Numbered from the stretch's first letter, positions 1 to 8,567 are shown. The stretch: DNA of 64,000 nucleotides from Fen-178 sp963722575 (GCA_963722575.1 CAVRNR010000022.1:744001-808000); one strand, 5' to 3'. Notes: generated by a model not told the origin, from the sequence alone. Program-made: numbers and translations.

Positions 1-12
1 ACGACTAGAGCC

Positions 13-1473
13 ATGACGCCCAACCAATCCGATCCCAGGGGAAGGAGCTGGCTGTCCCCGATCGTTCATCTGTCCAGCAACTGGGTGAGCCTGACCGGCG
101 TGGTGATCGTCACCACCGCCACCGTCTTCTGGCTGTTTTTGCTGCCGGTCACGCTGCGGGGAACAACTCAGAGCCCCTACATCGGAATCCTCGCGTTCCT
201 GGTGTTGCCGGCGCCGTTCTTCGCCGGCCTGATCCTGATTCCGCTGGGAATCTGGCTCAAGCGCAAGCGCGAGGGGCGACGCGGCATCTATCCGCCCGAG
301 TTTCCGCCGCTCACGTGGCGTAGCGCCGACCTGCGCCGCCTGGTGTATTTCGTTTTCTTCACCACCATGGTCAACCTGGCGATAGCCAGCCAGGTCAGTT
401 ACAGCGCGGTGAATTACATGGATTCGGTGACGTTTTGCGGCGAGACCTGCCACACCGTGATGCAACCCGAGTACACGGCGTATCAGAACTCCCCGCATTC
501 CCGCGTGGAGTGCGTGCAGTGCCACATCGGGCCAGGCGCTTCGTGGTTCGTGAGGAGCAAGCTGTCGGGCGTGGGACAGGTGTTCGCGGTGACCTTCCAC
601 ACCTATTCGACTCCTATCCCCACGCCGGTTCGCAGCCTGCGTCCCGCGCGGGAGACCTGCGAAGCCTGCCACTGGCCGCAGAAGTACGGTGAGGACCGTT
701 TGCTGGTCATCGACAATTTTGCCGACGACGAGACCAACACCCGCACCCAGACCGTGCTGCTGATGAAGGTCGGCGGCGGCAACCACGGCATCGGGATACA
801 CGGGACGCACCTGGGCCCGGGCGTGCTGATCCGCTATGCGCACGCCGATGAGGCGCGCCAGAACATTCCCTGGGTCGAGTATAACGGCCCTGGCGGCAAG
901 ACCGTCTACGCCACACCGGCCGCCAAGCCGGAGGGCGGCGGCCTGCCCATCCGCGAAATGGACTGCGTGGACTGCCACAATCGCCCGACTCACACCTTTG
1001 AATTGCCGGAGCGGGCCGTGGACAGCGCCATGAACGCGGGCCAGATTTCGCCGTCGCTGCCGTTTGCCAAGAAGCGGGCCGTGGAGATCCTCAAGGCCAG
1101 CTACGGCACTCGCGACCAAGCCGCGCAGAAGATTCCCGCGGCGTTCGAGAGCTACTATCGGGACCACTATCCGGCCATCTGGGCGCAGCGCAGGGCCGAG
1201 GTGACCTCCGCGGCCGGGCAGGTGCTGGCGGTCTACGACCGCAACGTTTTCCCCAAGATGAAGGTCTCCTGGGGCACCTACCCGAACAACCTCGGCCACA
1301 CCGACTTCCCCGGCTGCTTTCGCTGCCATGACGGCAACCACGCCGCCAAGGACGGCCGCTCCGTCACGCAGGATTGCAACGCCTGCCACAACCTGCTGGC
1401 CATGGACGAGGCCAATCCGAAGGTGCTGACGGACCTGGGAATCGTCGAGAGCAAGCCGCCGGAACAGAAATAG
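13..1473 (+). CDS. NapC/NirT-type membrane-anchored six-heme cytochrome c
   Basis: A 486-residue protein with about three hydrophobic segments (roughly residues 27-48, 55-80 and 107-127) followed by a periplasmic heme domain. Six heme-attachment motifs are visible: an unusual C-X3-CH (CGETCH, 142-147) and five C-X2-CH motifs (CVQCH 167, CEACH 216, CVDCH 318, CFRCH 435, CNACH 455). NapC/NirT proteins pass electrons from membrane quinols to periplasmic reductases. No reductase partner lies downstream; it may be upstream, outside the window. The ATG at 13 leaves only 12 bases of upstream sequence, so the promoter is not visible. Family placement is firm; the electron acceptor is unknown. Confidence 0.9.
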   Translation: MTPNQSDPRGRSWLSPIVHLSSNWVSLTGVVIVTTATVFWLFLLPVTLRGTTQSPYIGILAFLVLPAPFFAGLILIPLGIWLKRKREGRRGIYPPEFPPLTWRSADLRRLVYFVFFTTMVNLAIASQVSYSAVNYMDSVTFCGETCHTVMQPEYTAYQNSPHSRVECVQCHIGPGASWFVRSKLSGVGQVFAVTFHTYSTPIPTPVRSLRPARETCEACHWPQKYGEDRLLVIDNFADDETNTRTQTVLLMKVGGGNHGIGIHGTHLGPGVLIRYAHADEARQNIPWVEYNGPGGKTVYATPAAKPEGGGLPIREMDCVDCHNRPTHTFELPERAVDSAMNAGQISPSLPFAKKRAVEILKASYGTRDQAAQKIPAAFESYYRDHYPAIWAQRRAEVTSAAGQVLAVYDRNVFPKMKVSWGTYPNNLGHTDFPGCFRCHDGNHAAKDGRSVTQDCNACHNLLAMDEANPKVLTDLGIVESKPPEQK

Positions 1474-1807
1474 GAAGCTGTGAAGTAATCGGGTTTTTCG
1501 CGGGCCGGGCCTGGGCTGTCCGGGAAAGCCGCGGCTTTGGCGGTCTTCGAGGCGAAGTGGCGAGGTCCTCCTCGCCGGCCGGTGTACCAGGTTCTTTGGG
1601 CGCCTTGCCCTGCCGGCGCCGGTTGGATTCTGAACGGCCACAAGCGACATTCAAGACTACTGTGATCTTGTCGGGCAGATTGCGAGCGGAACAGAGATCG
1701 TGTCACCGGCAGTCCTGGCGAGAGATGGATTTGCGGCGGCCATTCGGGCGAACGATTCGGCCGAAGGGGCCTTCTTGCTGGCACGAGTTGGCTTCCTATA
1801 ACTCCCG
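1474..1807. other. Intergenic stretch with a possible gene remnant
   Basis: This 334-base gap separates the plus-strand cytochrome from the minus-strand reductase-like gene. No complete gene was found. On the plus strand, 1646-1801 holds a 51-codon open segment of protein-like composition (containing RDGFAAAIRANDSAEGAF) that ends in TAA at 1799. It has no ATG and is preceded in frame by a TGA, so it may be the 3' end of a lost gene. I do not recognise a family. Confidence 0.3.
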
Positions 1808-2629
1808 CTATTTCCCATACACCGCGCGTCCCACGCGGCGCATCCAGTCCAACTCCTCGCCGGTCATCGGGCCGTGGCGGAGGGCTTCGAGCGCGTCGGA
1901 GACGTGCTGCGCGGTCGCGGGGCCAGTGAGACAGACATCGACGTCCGGCTGCGTCAGGACGAAGCGGTAGCAATCGCCCCCGGTCGGCGTCGGCTCGCCC
2001 TTCGGGATTCCGCCGCCGAACCACTGCCTCCAGTTCGCAATGCCCCGGCCGCTCCGCGTCAACTGGCCCCAACTCGTCGCCGTAAAGGAGACCAGGCCGG
2101 GCCGGTCGCCGGCCGGCAGGTTGGGGAAAATATCGCGCTCCGCGCCAGGGTGCGCGGCGTTGTAGCGGAAATGCACCACGCCGTAGTCGGAGCCGCGCGC
2201 GATTACCGGAACCAGCGTCCGCTTGTGCGTGGAGACCGCCAGGTGGCGCACCAGCCCGCGGCGTTGCGCCTCGCGAGCCGCGTCCAGTATCCGCGGCGGG
2301 ACCGGCTTCTGCCACATGCCGAGCAGCAGCAGGTCGGCGTGGTCGTAGCCGATGGCGCGTAAGGCGCGCTCCAGGCTCCCTTCCACCAGGGCCGCCATCC
2401 GCGAATACGACTGGATCAGCAGAACCATGCGGTCGCGCTGGCCGGCCAGGTTGCGGAGCGCTTGCGCGAACGGCTGCGTGCGCCGGCTGCCCCAGTAGAG
2501 GTAGTTCACTCCGTGCTCGAAGGCACGCTCCACCGCGGCCGTGGGCACGCCGTAACTGGCGCTGATCCCCAGACGCCCCACCTGCAAGCCGGTTCGCCCC
2601 AGCGTGGCCCGCTCGAAGGAAAGCCTCAT
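1808..2629 (-). CDS. Aldo/keto reductase-like protein, catalytic residues not apparent
   Basis: A 273-residue TIM-barrel protein resembling the aldo/keto reductase superfamily: it opens with LGRTGLQVGRLG and closes with a typical SxDVxLTGPATxxHV-like segment and a C-terminal helix. The longer open frame upstream is a shadow of the pirin gene; the ATG at 2629 is chosen because it overlaps the pirin stop in an ATGA arrangement, implying translational coupling. The usual Asp-Tyr-Lys-His tetrad is not obvious. The barrel segment that normally reads like FDTAxxYG here reads NYLYWGSRR, and the strand that normally carries the active-site His reads LLLLGMWQK. It may be a non-catalytic homologue or act on an unusual substrate. 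Confidence 0.8.
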   Translation of the reverse strand: MRLSFERATLGRTGLQVGRLGISASYGVPTAAVERAFEHGVNYLYWGSRRTQPFAQALRNLAGQRDRMVLLIQSYSRMAALVEGSLERALRAIGYDHADLLLLGMWQKPVPPRILDAAREAQRRGLVRHLAVSTHKRTLVPVIARGSDYGVVHFRYNAAHPGAERDIFPNLPAGDRPGLVSFTATSWGQLTRSGRGIANWRQWFGGGIPKGEPTPTGGDCYRFVLTQPDVDVCLTGPATAQHVSDALEALRHGPMTGEELDWMRRVGRAVYGK

Positions 2630-3525
2630 TTGAGGAACGTCCCGCGCTCCAGTTCCTCGAACGCCTGCCGCAACTCCGCCTGCGTATTCATGACGATGGG
2701 GCCGTACCACGCCACCGGCTCCACCAGCGGCTTTCCCGAGACCAGCAGGAAGCGAACCCCGTCTTCGCCGGCCTGTACCTCGATCTCGTCGCCACGGTCG
2801 AACAGCACCAGCGAGCGATTGTCCGCCTGCGCGGGAGGCTTGGTATCCGCCCATCCCACCGCTTCGGTGGGCACCGCCAGGGGACCCGAGGCGTTGCAGA
2901 ACTTCCCATTCCCAAAGAAGACGTACGCGAACGCGTGGCGCGTGGTCTCGACCGGGAGCGTTCTCCTCCGGCGCGGAGGCACCGACACATCCAGGTAAGT
3001 TGGGTCGGCCGCGATGCCTTCCACCGGCCCGGTCTTCCCCCAGAGACTCCCGCAGACGATGCGCACCGCGGTTCCATCGTCGTCCTCTACCAGCGGGACC
3101 TCGGCTGCCTTCACCTCCTGGTAACGGGGCGCGGTCATCTTCAACGCCGACGGCAGGTTCGCCCAGAGCTGGAAACCGTGCATCCGGCCCTCGGGATCGC
3201 CCTTCGGCATCTCCTGGTGAATGATGCCGCTCCCGGCTGTCATCCACTGCACGTCGCCGGCGGCGATGGCGCCATGGTTCCCCATGCTGTCGCCGTGCTC
3301 CACGGTCCCCGCGAGAACATAGGTGACGGTCTCGATTCCGCGGTGCGGGTGCCACGGGAAACCCGCCAGGTAATCCTCCGGAACGTCGTTGCGGAAATCG
3401 TCCAGCAGGAGGAACGGGTCGAACTCCGTGGTGTTGCCGAAGCCGAACGCGCGCCGCAGGTGCACGCCCGCGCCTTCAATGGTAGGTCTTGCCTTGCTCA
3501 GCCGCTTAATTGGTCGAAGTGACAT
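2626..3525 (-). CDS. Pirin family protein (bicupin)
   Basis: A 299-residue pirin, the usual length. The N-terminal cupin carries the metal-binding set: His59 and His61 in WHPHRGIE, then His103 and Glu105 in IIHQE. Pirins bind iron or another metal, and some have quercetin 2,3-dioxygenase activity; their role in most bacteria is not settled. The C-terminal cupin (about residues 185-285) is also recognisable. The gene is followed by the aldo/keto reductase-like gene with a 4-base overlap, so the two are probably one transcript. The radical SAM gene upstream on the same strand ends only 12 bases away and may belong to the same operon. Confidence 0.93.
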   Translation of the reverse strand: MSLRPIKRLSKARPTIEGAGVHLRRAFGFGNTTEFDPFLLLDDFRNDVPEDYLAGFPWHPHRGIETVTYVLAGTVEHGDSMGNHGAIAAGDVQWMTAGSGIIHQEMPKGDPEGRMHGFQLWANLPSALKMTAPRYQEVKAAEVPLVEDDDGTAVRIVCGSLWGKTGPVEGIAADPTYLDVSVPPRRRRTLPVETTRHAFAYVFFGNGKFCNASGPLAVPTEAVGWADTKPPAQADNRSLVLFDRGDEIEVQAGEDGVRFLLVSGKPLVEPVAWYGPIVMNTQAELRQAFEELERGTFLK

Positions 3526-3537
3526 ATTGACCTCGTC

Positions 3538-4605
3538 TTACTGAAGCTGCACCAGCCCTTGCGGCTGGCGGTCCTCGGCGGGCGACGGCGCCAGGCGCTG
3601 ACGCCCGCGCCAGGAATCGATATAGGCCACCTGGTGCACACAAGCCACGGTGCAGCGCGGCGCGCAACTCTTGGCGGTGCGGTACTCGCGGCGGATGTCC
3701 TCGATGGTGTACTCCAGCAGCGGCTTGGCGGGGTAGCCGCGCTGCTGCGAGCAGTAATGCACCAGGCCGTCTTCGCAGATGTAGAGATAACGCGCGCCGG
3801 CGCGGCAACGCCAGTCGTTCTCCTTGCCGTGCGCGATGTTGTCCTGGAAATAGTTGAACTGCGCGTAGCTGCTCTTTTCCATGGAGCGCATGGCCAGGTA
3901 GACTTCGCGCTCTTCGTCGCGCAAGGGCTGCAACTGGCCGCCGCCATCGTGGATGATCCCCACCGTCGAGGTGAACCCCAGTTCCAGCGCGCGCCGGCCG
4001 ATGACGATCGCGTCCCGGGGATTGCGAATGCCGCCGCCCACCACCGAGTTGATGTTCACGTGGAAAGCGGCGTGCTTGGCCAGCATGCGCAGTTTCTTGT
4101 CGAGCACCTTGAGGCTCTTCTTGGAAACGTCGTCGGGCATGACGTTGTCGATGGAGATTTGCAGGTGCTCGAGCCCGGCGCGGTTGAGGCGCTGGATGCG
4201 CTCGGCGGTAAGAAGGTAACCATTGGTGATCAACCCGGCGATCATGCCGTGGCGGCGAATGCGCGCCAGGATCGGGTCCAGGTCCGGATGCAGCAGCGGT
4301 TCGCCGCCGCTGATGGTGACGATGGCGGTTCCCAGCCCGGCCAGCCGGTCCAGCCGCTGACACATCACCTCCAGCGGCACGGGTTTGGAATGGTCGTCGT
4401 ATTCATTGCAGTAAGCGCACGAGAGATTGCAGCGGCGCATCGGAATGACGTGCGCCATGATGGGATGGTCCGTGGAGGCCAGCCCCTTGGCGATCATCCG
4501 AATCTCACGGATGCGCCGGCGCAGGCGGTTCCAGGTTCTCCCAAGATGCTGGACTGAGTGCGACATGCCCCAAGTGCTCTTATTGTAGACTAGTGCAGTT
4601 CCCAT
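3538..4605 (-). CDS. Radical SAM protein with Cys-rich C-terminal region
   Basis: A 355-residue radical SAM enzyme. The CX3CX2C motif binding the 4Fe-4S cluster is CNLSCAYC (Cys59, Cys63, Cys66), and the SAM-binding SGGEP motif is at 99-103. The C-terminal third has several cysteines (around 267-285 and in SCAPRCTVAC), which suggests a SPASM-like extension holding an auxiliary cluster, although the spacing is not fully canonical. Family members carry out varied peptide or lipid modifications, and the substrate cannot be read from the sequence. An alternative start is the ATG at 4566 (MSHSVQHLG). It lies just upstream of pirin on the same strand. Confidence 0.88.
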   Translation of the reverse strand: MGTALVYNKSTWGMSHSVQHLGRTWNRLRRRIREIRMIAKGLASTDHPIMAHVIPMRRCNLSCAYCNEYDDHSKPVPLEVMCQRLDRLAGLGTAIVTISGGEPLLHPDLDPILARIRRHGMIAGLITNGYLLTAERIQRLNRAGLEHLQISIDNVMPDDVSKKSLKVLDKKLRMLAKHAAFHVNINSVVGGGIRNPRDAIVIGRRALELGFTSTVGIIHDGGGQLQPLRDEEREVYLAMRSMEKSSYAQFNYFQDNIAHGKENDWRCRAGARYLYICEDGLVHYCSQQRGYPAKPLLEYTIEDIRREYRTAKSCAPRCTVACVHQVAYIDSWRGRQRLAPSPAEDRQPQGLVQLQ

Positions 4606-4678
4606 TAAATCTCAACCCGCGCTGAGATCCTGCTTCGAGCGGTTGCTCGTGGATAACGCCGCACGCAAAGAACATGTG

Positions 4679-5116
4679 CTATTTCTTTGGTCTGTAAATG
4701 TAATTCACAAACGCATACCCCCAAGGTACGGCAACGATGGGTAATAGCACCCACAAAAACCCCGAGGTGATGCCTTCCGCTGGTGAACCTACCAACGTGC
4801 CCTTTGCCCAGAGTGGGTACGCCACAAGAATGAGCCACAGGACTTTGTAGAATATTTCCAGCAGCAGGATCGGCAGCATTTTCAAAGGCCGGATGATTCC
4901 TATGCCCGCCAAAGTCGCGAAGGCTGTCCAGACGCACCACGCCACGGCATTTGTTGGTTCCCATGATCCCTCGTGGGTGAGGATGTGCGTCCAAGTGTCC
5001 CTTCCCAGCACGAAGAACATTAAGATGAAGACCAGTCGCAACAGGTAAATATTGATCCTACGGACACCTTCGTATCGGTCGTCCCGTTGAAAAATGGCTT
5101 TGAGGCTGAGGGCCAT
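4679..5116 (-). CDS. Small integral membrane protein of unknown function
   Basis: A protein of 145 residues from the ATG at 5116 (an upstream ATG at 5134 would add six residues). It has about four hydrophobic segments: a helix near residues 22-36, one around 58-75, one around 80-97 and one near 115-135. It ends with a short basic tail (YIYRPKK). I do not recognise the family. Its base composition is visibly lower in GC than its neighbours, which may mean it was acquired. It stands alone, with no coupled gene on either side. Confidence 0.6.
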   Translation of the reverse strand: MALSLKAIFQRDDRYEGVRRINIYLLRLVFILMFFVLGRDTWTHILTHEGSWEPTNAVAWCVWTAFATLAGIGIIRPLKMLPILLLEIFYKVLWLILVAYPLWAKGTLVGSPAEGITSGFLWVLLPIVAVPWGYAFVNYIYRPKK

Positions 5117-5239
5117 GGAAACATTACAGCACAATCCGGATTTTCCTCGGAGCCTGCGGAATCGACCGGCGCTTAACGGGGGTTAAACGGTAGAGATGGG
5201 GGATGAATCGGGAAACGCCGCTCTTGCCGGAGTCCTGCC

Positions 5240-5359
5240 TCAAGCCGCCGGCGCGCCAACGTAGGTTGCAATCGTGGTGGGCTCGGGTATCGGATCCCCA
5301 TCCTCGCGCATTCCCTCAAGGTGAAACTCGATGGCTCTGATGACGTCTCTGATCTTCAT
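5240..5359 (-). pseudogene. HicA-HicB toxin-antitoxin deletion scar
   Basis: A 39-codon open segment that looks like two ends of a hicAB operon joined in frame. The first residues, MKIRDVIRAIE, match the start of HicA toxins. The remainder (EFHLEGMREDGDPIPEP, then a short tail) matches the C-terminal end of HicB antitoxins. The whole HicA catalytic region and most of the HicB partial RNase H fold are missing. The simplest reading is an internal deletion between hicA and hicB, perhaps helped by the similar AIE-coding stretches. It is unlikely to make a working protein. Confidence 0.5.
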
Positions 5360-5472
5360 GCTGGTGTATCGGCGCCCCGACCAGACATCGCGACCTTTTC
5401 GGCATACCTTCGGCGTGAGCAGAGCCAACGTCGCGCACGCCGACCCACAGCACCCGCCCCCGGTCGCGCAAT

Positions 5473-5501
5473 TTGACACTCCTCCGCGGCGGGTGATAAA
5501 T
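5473..5501 (+). promoter_or_regulatory. Candidate sigma70-type promoter of the nuo operon
   Basis: A perfect TTGACA -35 hexamer (5473-5478) is followed after 16 bases by GATAAA (5495-5500), about 25 bases before the nuoC ATG. A GAGGAG ribosome site sits just before that start. No other promoter-like element is evident before nuoC. Confidence 0.45.
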
Positions 5502-5526
5502 GTAAGAGTCTTCACGAGGAGATCGA

Positions 5527-6159
5527 ATGGCCGACGAGCAAAAGCCTGGGGGCTCCGCCGCGCCTCCCCCCGCAGGGGGCGAGGCCGCGGGACAGCCGGC
5601 AAAGCCATCTCCTCCCGAGCCCGCCGCGCCACCTCCCAAGCCGCCCGCGACCATGGCGGCCACGCCTTGGGAAAGCGGCCTCGCGCGCGAGTTGAAAGAG
5701 AGGTTCGGCGGCCAGATCGCCGAAACTTCCACCTACCTGGGCCAGAACTTCATCGTCGCCAAGCCGGAAGCGGCGGTCCCCATCCTCGAATACCTGAAGC
5801 TCGAAGCGGACTTCGACTACCTGGTCGATATCACCGCGGTGGATTGGCCCAAGCGGCCCGAGCGGTTCGACCTGGTGTACATTATTTATAGCTTCCCCAG
5901 GAACGAGAGGGTGCGGATCAAGACTCACATTTCCGACGGCTACAAGCCTGCGACCGCGGTGGGCGTGCACCTGACGGCCAACTGGCTGGAGCGCGAGGTA
6001 TTCGACATGTTCGGCATCGAATTCGCCGGCCACCCGGACCTGCGGCGCATCCTGCTGCCCGAGGACTGGCAGGGCCATCCGCTGCGCAAGGATTACTCCA
6101 TTATTCAGCAGGACCAGCGCTGGGTGCAGGAAAACCTGGGCATTGAAAGCGGCCAGTGA
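5527..6159 (+). CDS. nuoC: NADH-quinone oxidoreductase subunit C
   Basis: A 210-residue NuoC, the 30-kDa-type subunit of the peripheral arm of complex I. The conserved domain runs from about residue 47 to the end and includes YLVDITAVDW, the WLEREVFDMFGIEF signature (here EREVFDMFGIEF) and the C-terminal HPLRKDY. The first 43 residues are a Pro/Ala-rich, low-complexity extension not needed for the fold. It is the first gene of the nine-gene nuo operon. nuoA and nuoB, which normally precede nuoC, are absent from the window. The stop is followed 7 bases later by nuoD. Confidence 0.96.
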   Translation: MADEQKPGGSAAPPPAGGEAAGQPAKPSPPEPAAPPPKPPATMAATPWESGLARELKERFGGQIAETSTYLGQNFIVAKPEAAVPILEYLKLEADFDYLVDITAVDWPKRPERFDLVYIIYSFPRNERVRIKTHISDGYKPATAVGVHLTANWLEREVFDMFGIEFAGHPDLRRILLPEDWQGHPLRKDYSIIQQDQRWVQENLGIESGQ

Positions 6160-6166
6160 CGCCAGT

Positions 6167-7279
6167 ATGCCGGACTCCACTTTTCTAGACTCGACCGAAT
6201 TGGTCCTCAACATGGGGCCGCAGCACCCCTCCACCCACGGTGTGCTGCGGGTCATCCTGAAGCTGGACGGCGAGAAGATTCTGGGGACGGATTGCGTCAT
6301 CGGCTACCTGCACCGCGGCGTGGAGAAGATCGCCGAGAACCGCACTTGGGCGCAGTTCAATCCGTACGTGGACCGCATGGACTACGTGGCGGCCGTCTCC
6401 AACGGCCTGGGCTACTGCCTGGCGGTGGAGAAACTGCTGAACGTCGAGGCGCCGCCCAGAGCGCAGGTGGTGCGGGTCATCCTCACCGAGCTGAACCGCA
6501 TTGCCAGCCACCTGGTGTGGCTGGGGACGCACGCGCTCGATATCGGCGCCATCACGCCCGTGTTCTACTGCTTCCGCGAGCGGGAAGAGGCGCTCAACAT
6601 CTTCGAGAAGTACTGCGGCGCGCGGCTCACCACGCACGCCTTCCGCATCGGCGGGCTGCAATACGAGACTTATGACACCTTCGAGCAGGATGTGAAGGCC
6701 TTCTGCGACATGTTTCCGCCGAAGGTGGACGAGTACGAGGAACTGCTGACCGGCAACCGCATCTGGAAGGGGCGGCTCACCAACGTGGGCGTCCTGACCG
6801 CCGACGAGTGCAAAGAGTACGGTGTGACCGGGCCGCTGCTGCGCGCGGCGGGCGTGAAGTGGGACCTGCGCAAGGCGCAGCCGTATTCGGGCTACGAGAA
6901 ATACGATTTCGAAATCCCCATCCGGCAAAACGGCGACACCTTCGACCGGTACATCGTGCGCATGCAGGAGATGCGCCAGGCGGTCCGCATCATCCGGCAG
7001 GCGGTGGAGAGCATTCCCGAAGGCGCCATCATGGCCAAGGTGCCAAAGGTGATCAAGCCGCCGGTGGGCGAGGCATACGTTTCCATCGAAGCGCCCAAGG
7101 GCGAGCTGGGGTATTACGTGGTGAGCGATGGCAGCGTGCAGCCCTACCGCGTGCGCGTGCGGCCGCCCTCGTTCGTCAATCTCCAGGCGCTGGACCGCAT
7201 GGTCCGCGGCGGGCTGGTGGCGGACATCGTGGCGGTGATAGGAACGCTGGATATCGTGCTCGGAGAGGTGGACCGGTGA
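6167..7279 (+). CDS. nuoD: NADH-quinone oxidoreductase subunit D
   Basis: A 370-residue NuoD (49-kDa subunit), from the ATG at 6167, which directly gives the family-like start before LVLNMGPQHPSTHG. Upstream TTG 6143 would overlap nuoC. The His of HPSTHGVLR and the Tyr of VDRMDYV, which line the quinone head-group site in the family, are both present. The protein forms the quinone-reduction cavity together with NuoB, whose gene is not in this window. It ends in a GTGA overlap with nuoI, so the two are translationally coupled. Confidence 0.97.
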   Translation: MPDSTFLDSTELVLNMGPQHPSTHGVLRVILKLDGEKILGTDCVIGYLHRGVEKIAENRTWAQFNPYVDRMDYVAAVSNGLGYCLAVEKLLNVEAPPRAQVVRVILTELNRIASHLVWLGTHALDIGAITPVFYCFREREEALNIFEKYCGARLTTHAFRIGGLQYETYDTFEQDVKAFCDMFPPKVDEYEELLTGNRIWKGRLTNVGVLTADECKEYGVTGPLLRAAGVKWDLRKAQPYSGYEKYDFEIPIRQNGDTFDRYIVRMQEMRQAVRIIRQAVESIPEGAIMAKVPKVIKPPVGEAYVSIEAPKGELGYYVVSDGSVQPYRVRVRPPSFVNLQALDRMVRGGLVADIVAVIGTLDIVLGEVDR

Positions 7280-7737
7280 CCGCGGGGAAGCTGTTTAGAA
7301 AAATCTTTCTGGTGGACCTGTTCCAGGGGCTGGCGGTCACCTTCCGCAACCAGAAACCCAAGTACATCGTCACCGAGCAGTATCCCGCGGAACGGCCCAA
7401 GGTGGCCGAGCGGTATCGCGGGGCGCCGCGGCTCAATAACAACCCGGAGAATGGCGAGACGCTGTGCATTGCGTGTAATTTGTGCGCGCTGGCGTGCCCG
7501 GAAAACCTGATCGTGGTGGGCGCCGAGCGCAATGAGCAGACCCGGCGCAAGGAGCTGACCACGTTTACTTACGATCTTTCCCGGTGCATGTTCTGCGGCC
7601 TGTGCGAAGACGCCTGCCCGGTGGACGCGCTGGAGCTGACGCAGGATTTCGAGCTGGCCAGCTACTCGCGGCCGGGCATGATCTGGGACCGGCAGATGCT
7701 GGAAGAGGGGCCGCGGCCCAAGCAATACAAATGCTGA
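7276..7737 (+). CDS. nuoI: NADH-quinone oxidoreductase subunit I (2x 4Fe-4S)
   Basis: A 153-residue NuoI starting at a GTG (7276) that overlaps the nuoD stop. Two 4Fe-4S motifs are intact: CIACNLCALACP (Cys64, 67, 70, 74) and CMFCGLCEDACP (Cys104, 107, 110, 114). They carry clusters N6a/N6b that pass electrons towards NuoB. The long open frame beginning at 6808 is nuoD read out of frame. In most nuo operons nuoH comes directly before nuoI; here nuoH is at the far end. Confidence 0.96.
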   Translation: MTAGKLFRKIFLVDLFQGLAVTFRNQKPKYIVTEQYPAERPKVAERYRGAPRLNNNPENGETLCIACNLCALACPENLIVVGAERNEQTRRKELTTFTYDLSRCMFCGLCEDACPVDALELTQDFELASYSRPGMIWDRQMLEEGPRPKQYKC

Positions 7738-8249
7738 CCGATATCAATGCGATTCTGTTCTACGTGTTCGCCGCGCTGGTGCTGGGCGGCGGCATCCTGA
7801 CCATCACCCAGCGGAATGCGGTCCACAGCGCGATTTCGCTGATCGTTTCGCTGCTCGGCGTGGCGGGGCTGTACCTGTTGCAGCAGGCCGAGTTCCTGTT
7901 CGCGGTGCAGATTGTGCTCTACGTGGGCGGCATCATGCTGCTGTTTCTGTTTGTCATCATGCTGGTGAATCTGGACCGGGCGGCCCACCAGCGGCAGTTC
8001 AATAAACAGTGGCTGGTGGCGCTGGCGGCGGTGGCCGCGGTGGGGGTCCAGATCGGCTACTTCCTGTACCGCGGCCAGGACGCGTTTCACTTCGCCGAAG
8101 CCGTCACGGGGCTGCCGCCGGGCCTGGGCAACACCGAAGCGCTGGCGGATTCGCTGTTTTCCGAGTATCTGCTGCCTTTCGAGATCGCTTCCGTCCTGCT
8201 GCTGGTGGCGGTGGTGGGCTCCGTGGTGATGGCGAAGAAGAGGATCTGA
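7731..8249 (+). CDS. nuoJ: NADH-quinone oxidoreductase subunit J
   Basis: A 172-residue NuoJ from the ATG at 7731, which overlaps the end of nuoI by seven bases. Five hydrophobic segments are expected. The third segment carries the conserved glycine-rich VLYVGGIMLLFLFVIML stretch, which in the family forms the pi-bulge helix linking quinone reduction to proton pumping. The C-terminal extension after about residue 140 is typical of bacterial members. Confidence 0.95.
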   Translation: MLTDINAILFYVFAALVLGGGILTITQRNAVHSAISLIVSLLGVAGLYLLQQAEFLFAVQIVLYVGGIMLLFLFVIMLVNLDRAAHQRQFNKQWLVALAAVAAVGVQIGYFLYRGQDAFHFAEAVTGLPPGLGNTEALADSLFSEYLLPFEIASVLLLVAVVGSVVMAKKRI

Positions 8250-8251
8250 CC

Positions 8252-8560
8252 ATGCATCCGATTACGACGTTTCATTACCTGGTCCTGAGCGCGGCGCTGC
8301 TGCTCATTGGAACCGTGGGCGTGCTGACGCGGCGCAATGTCGTCATCATCCTGATGTCCATCGAGCTGATTCTGAACGCGGTGAACATCAACCTCATCGC
8401 GTTTTCGCACGCCCTGCACAACGTCAACGGGCAAGTTTTCGCGATTTTCGTGATTACCGACGCGGTGGCCGAGGCCGCCGTGGGGCTGGGCATCCTGATC
8501 GCGCTGTTCCGCAACAAGGAGACCGTGCAGTCCGATGAAATGGACATATTGAAGTGGTAG
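8252..8560 (+). CDS. nuoK: NADH-quinone oxidoreductase subunit K
   Basis: A 102-residue NuoK with three membrane segments, the normal size. The two membrane-embedded glutamates used in proton transfer are visible: Glu38 in MSIELILNAVN and Glu74 in AVAEAAVGLG. Its ATG comes two bases after the nuoJ stop, and nuoL follows seven bases downstream. Confidence 0.96.
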   Translation: MHPITTFHYLVLSAALLLIGTVGVLTRRNVVIILMSIELILNAVNINLIAFSHALHNVNGQVFAIFVITDAVAEAAVGLGILIALFRNKETVQSDEMDILKW

Positions 8561-8567
8561 GAGAGCC

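Larger units (their letters stand above)
5135..5526. other. Intergenic region upstream of nuoC
   Basis: This stretch between the small membrane protein and nuoC holds a HicA/HicB deletion scar on the minus strand (5240-5359) and a candidate promoter for the nuo operon (5473-5501). The part from 5135 to 5239 shows nothing recognisable. Confidence 0.5.

Noticed and set aside
1374..1970. Plus-strand open frame of 198 codons after the cytochrome
   Set aside because: It begins inside the cytochrome gene in another frame and ends over the reductase gene; no domain or ribosome site supports it.
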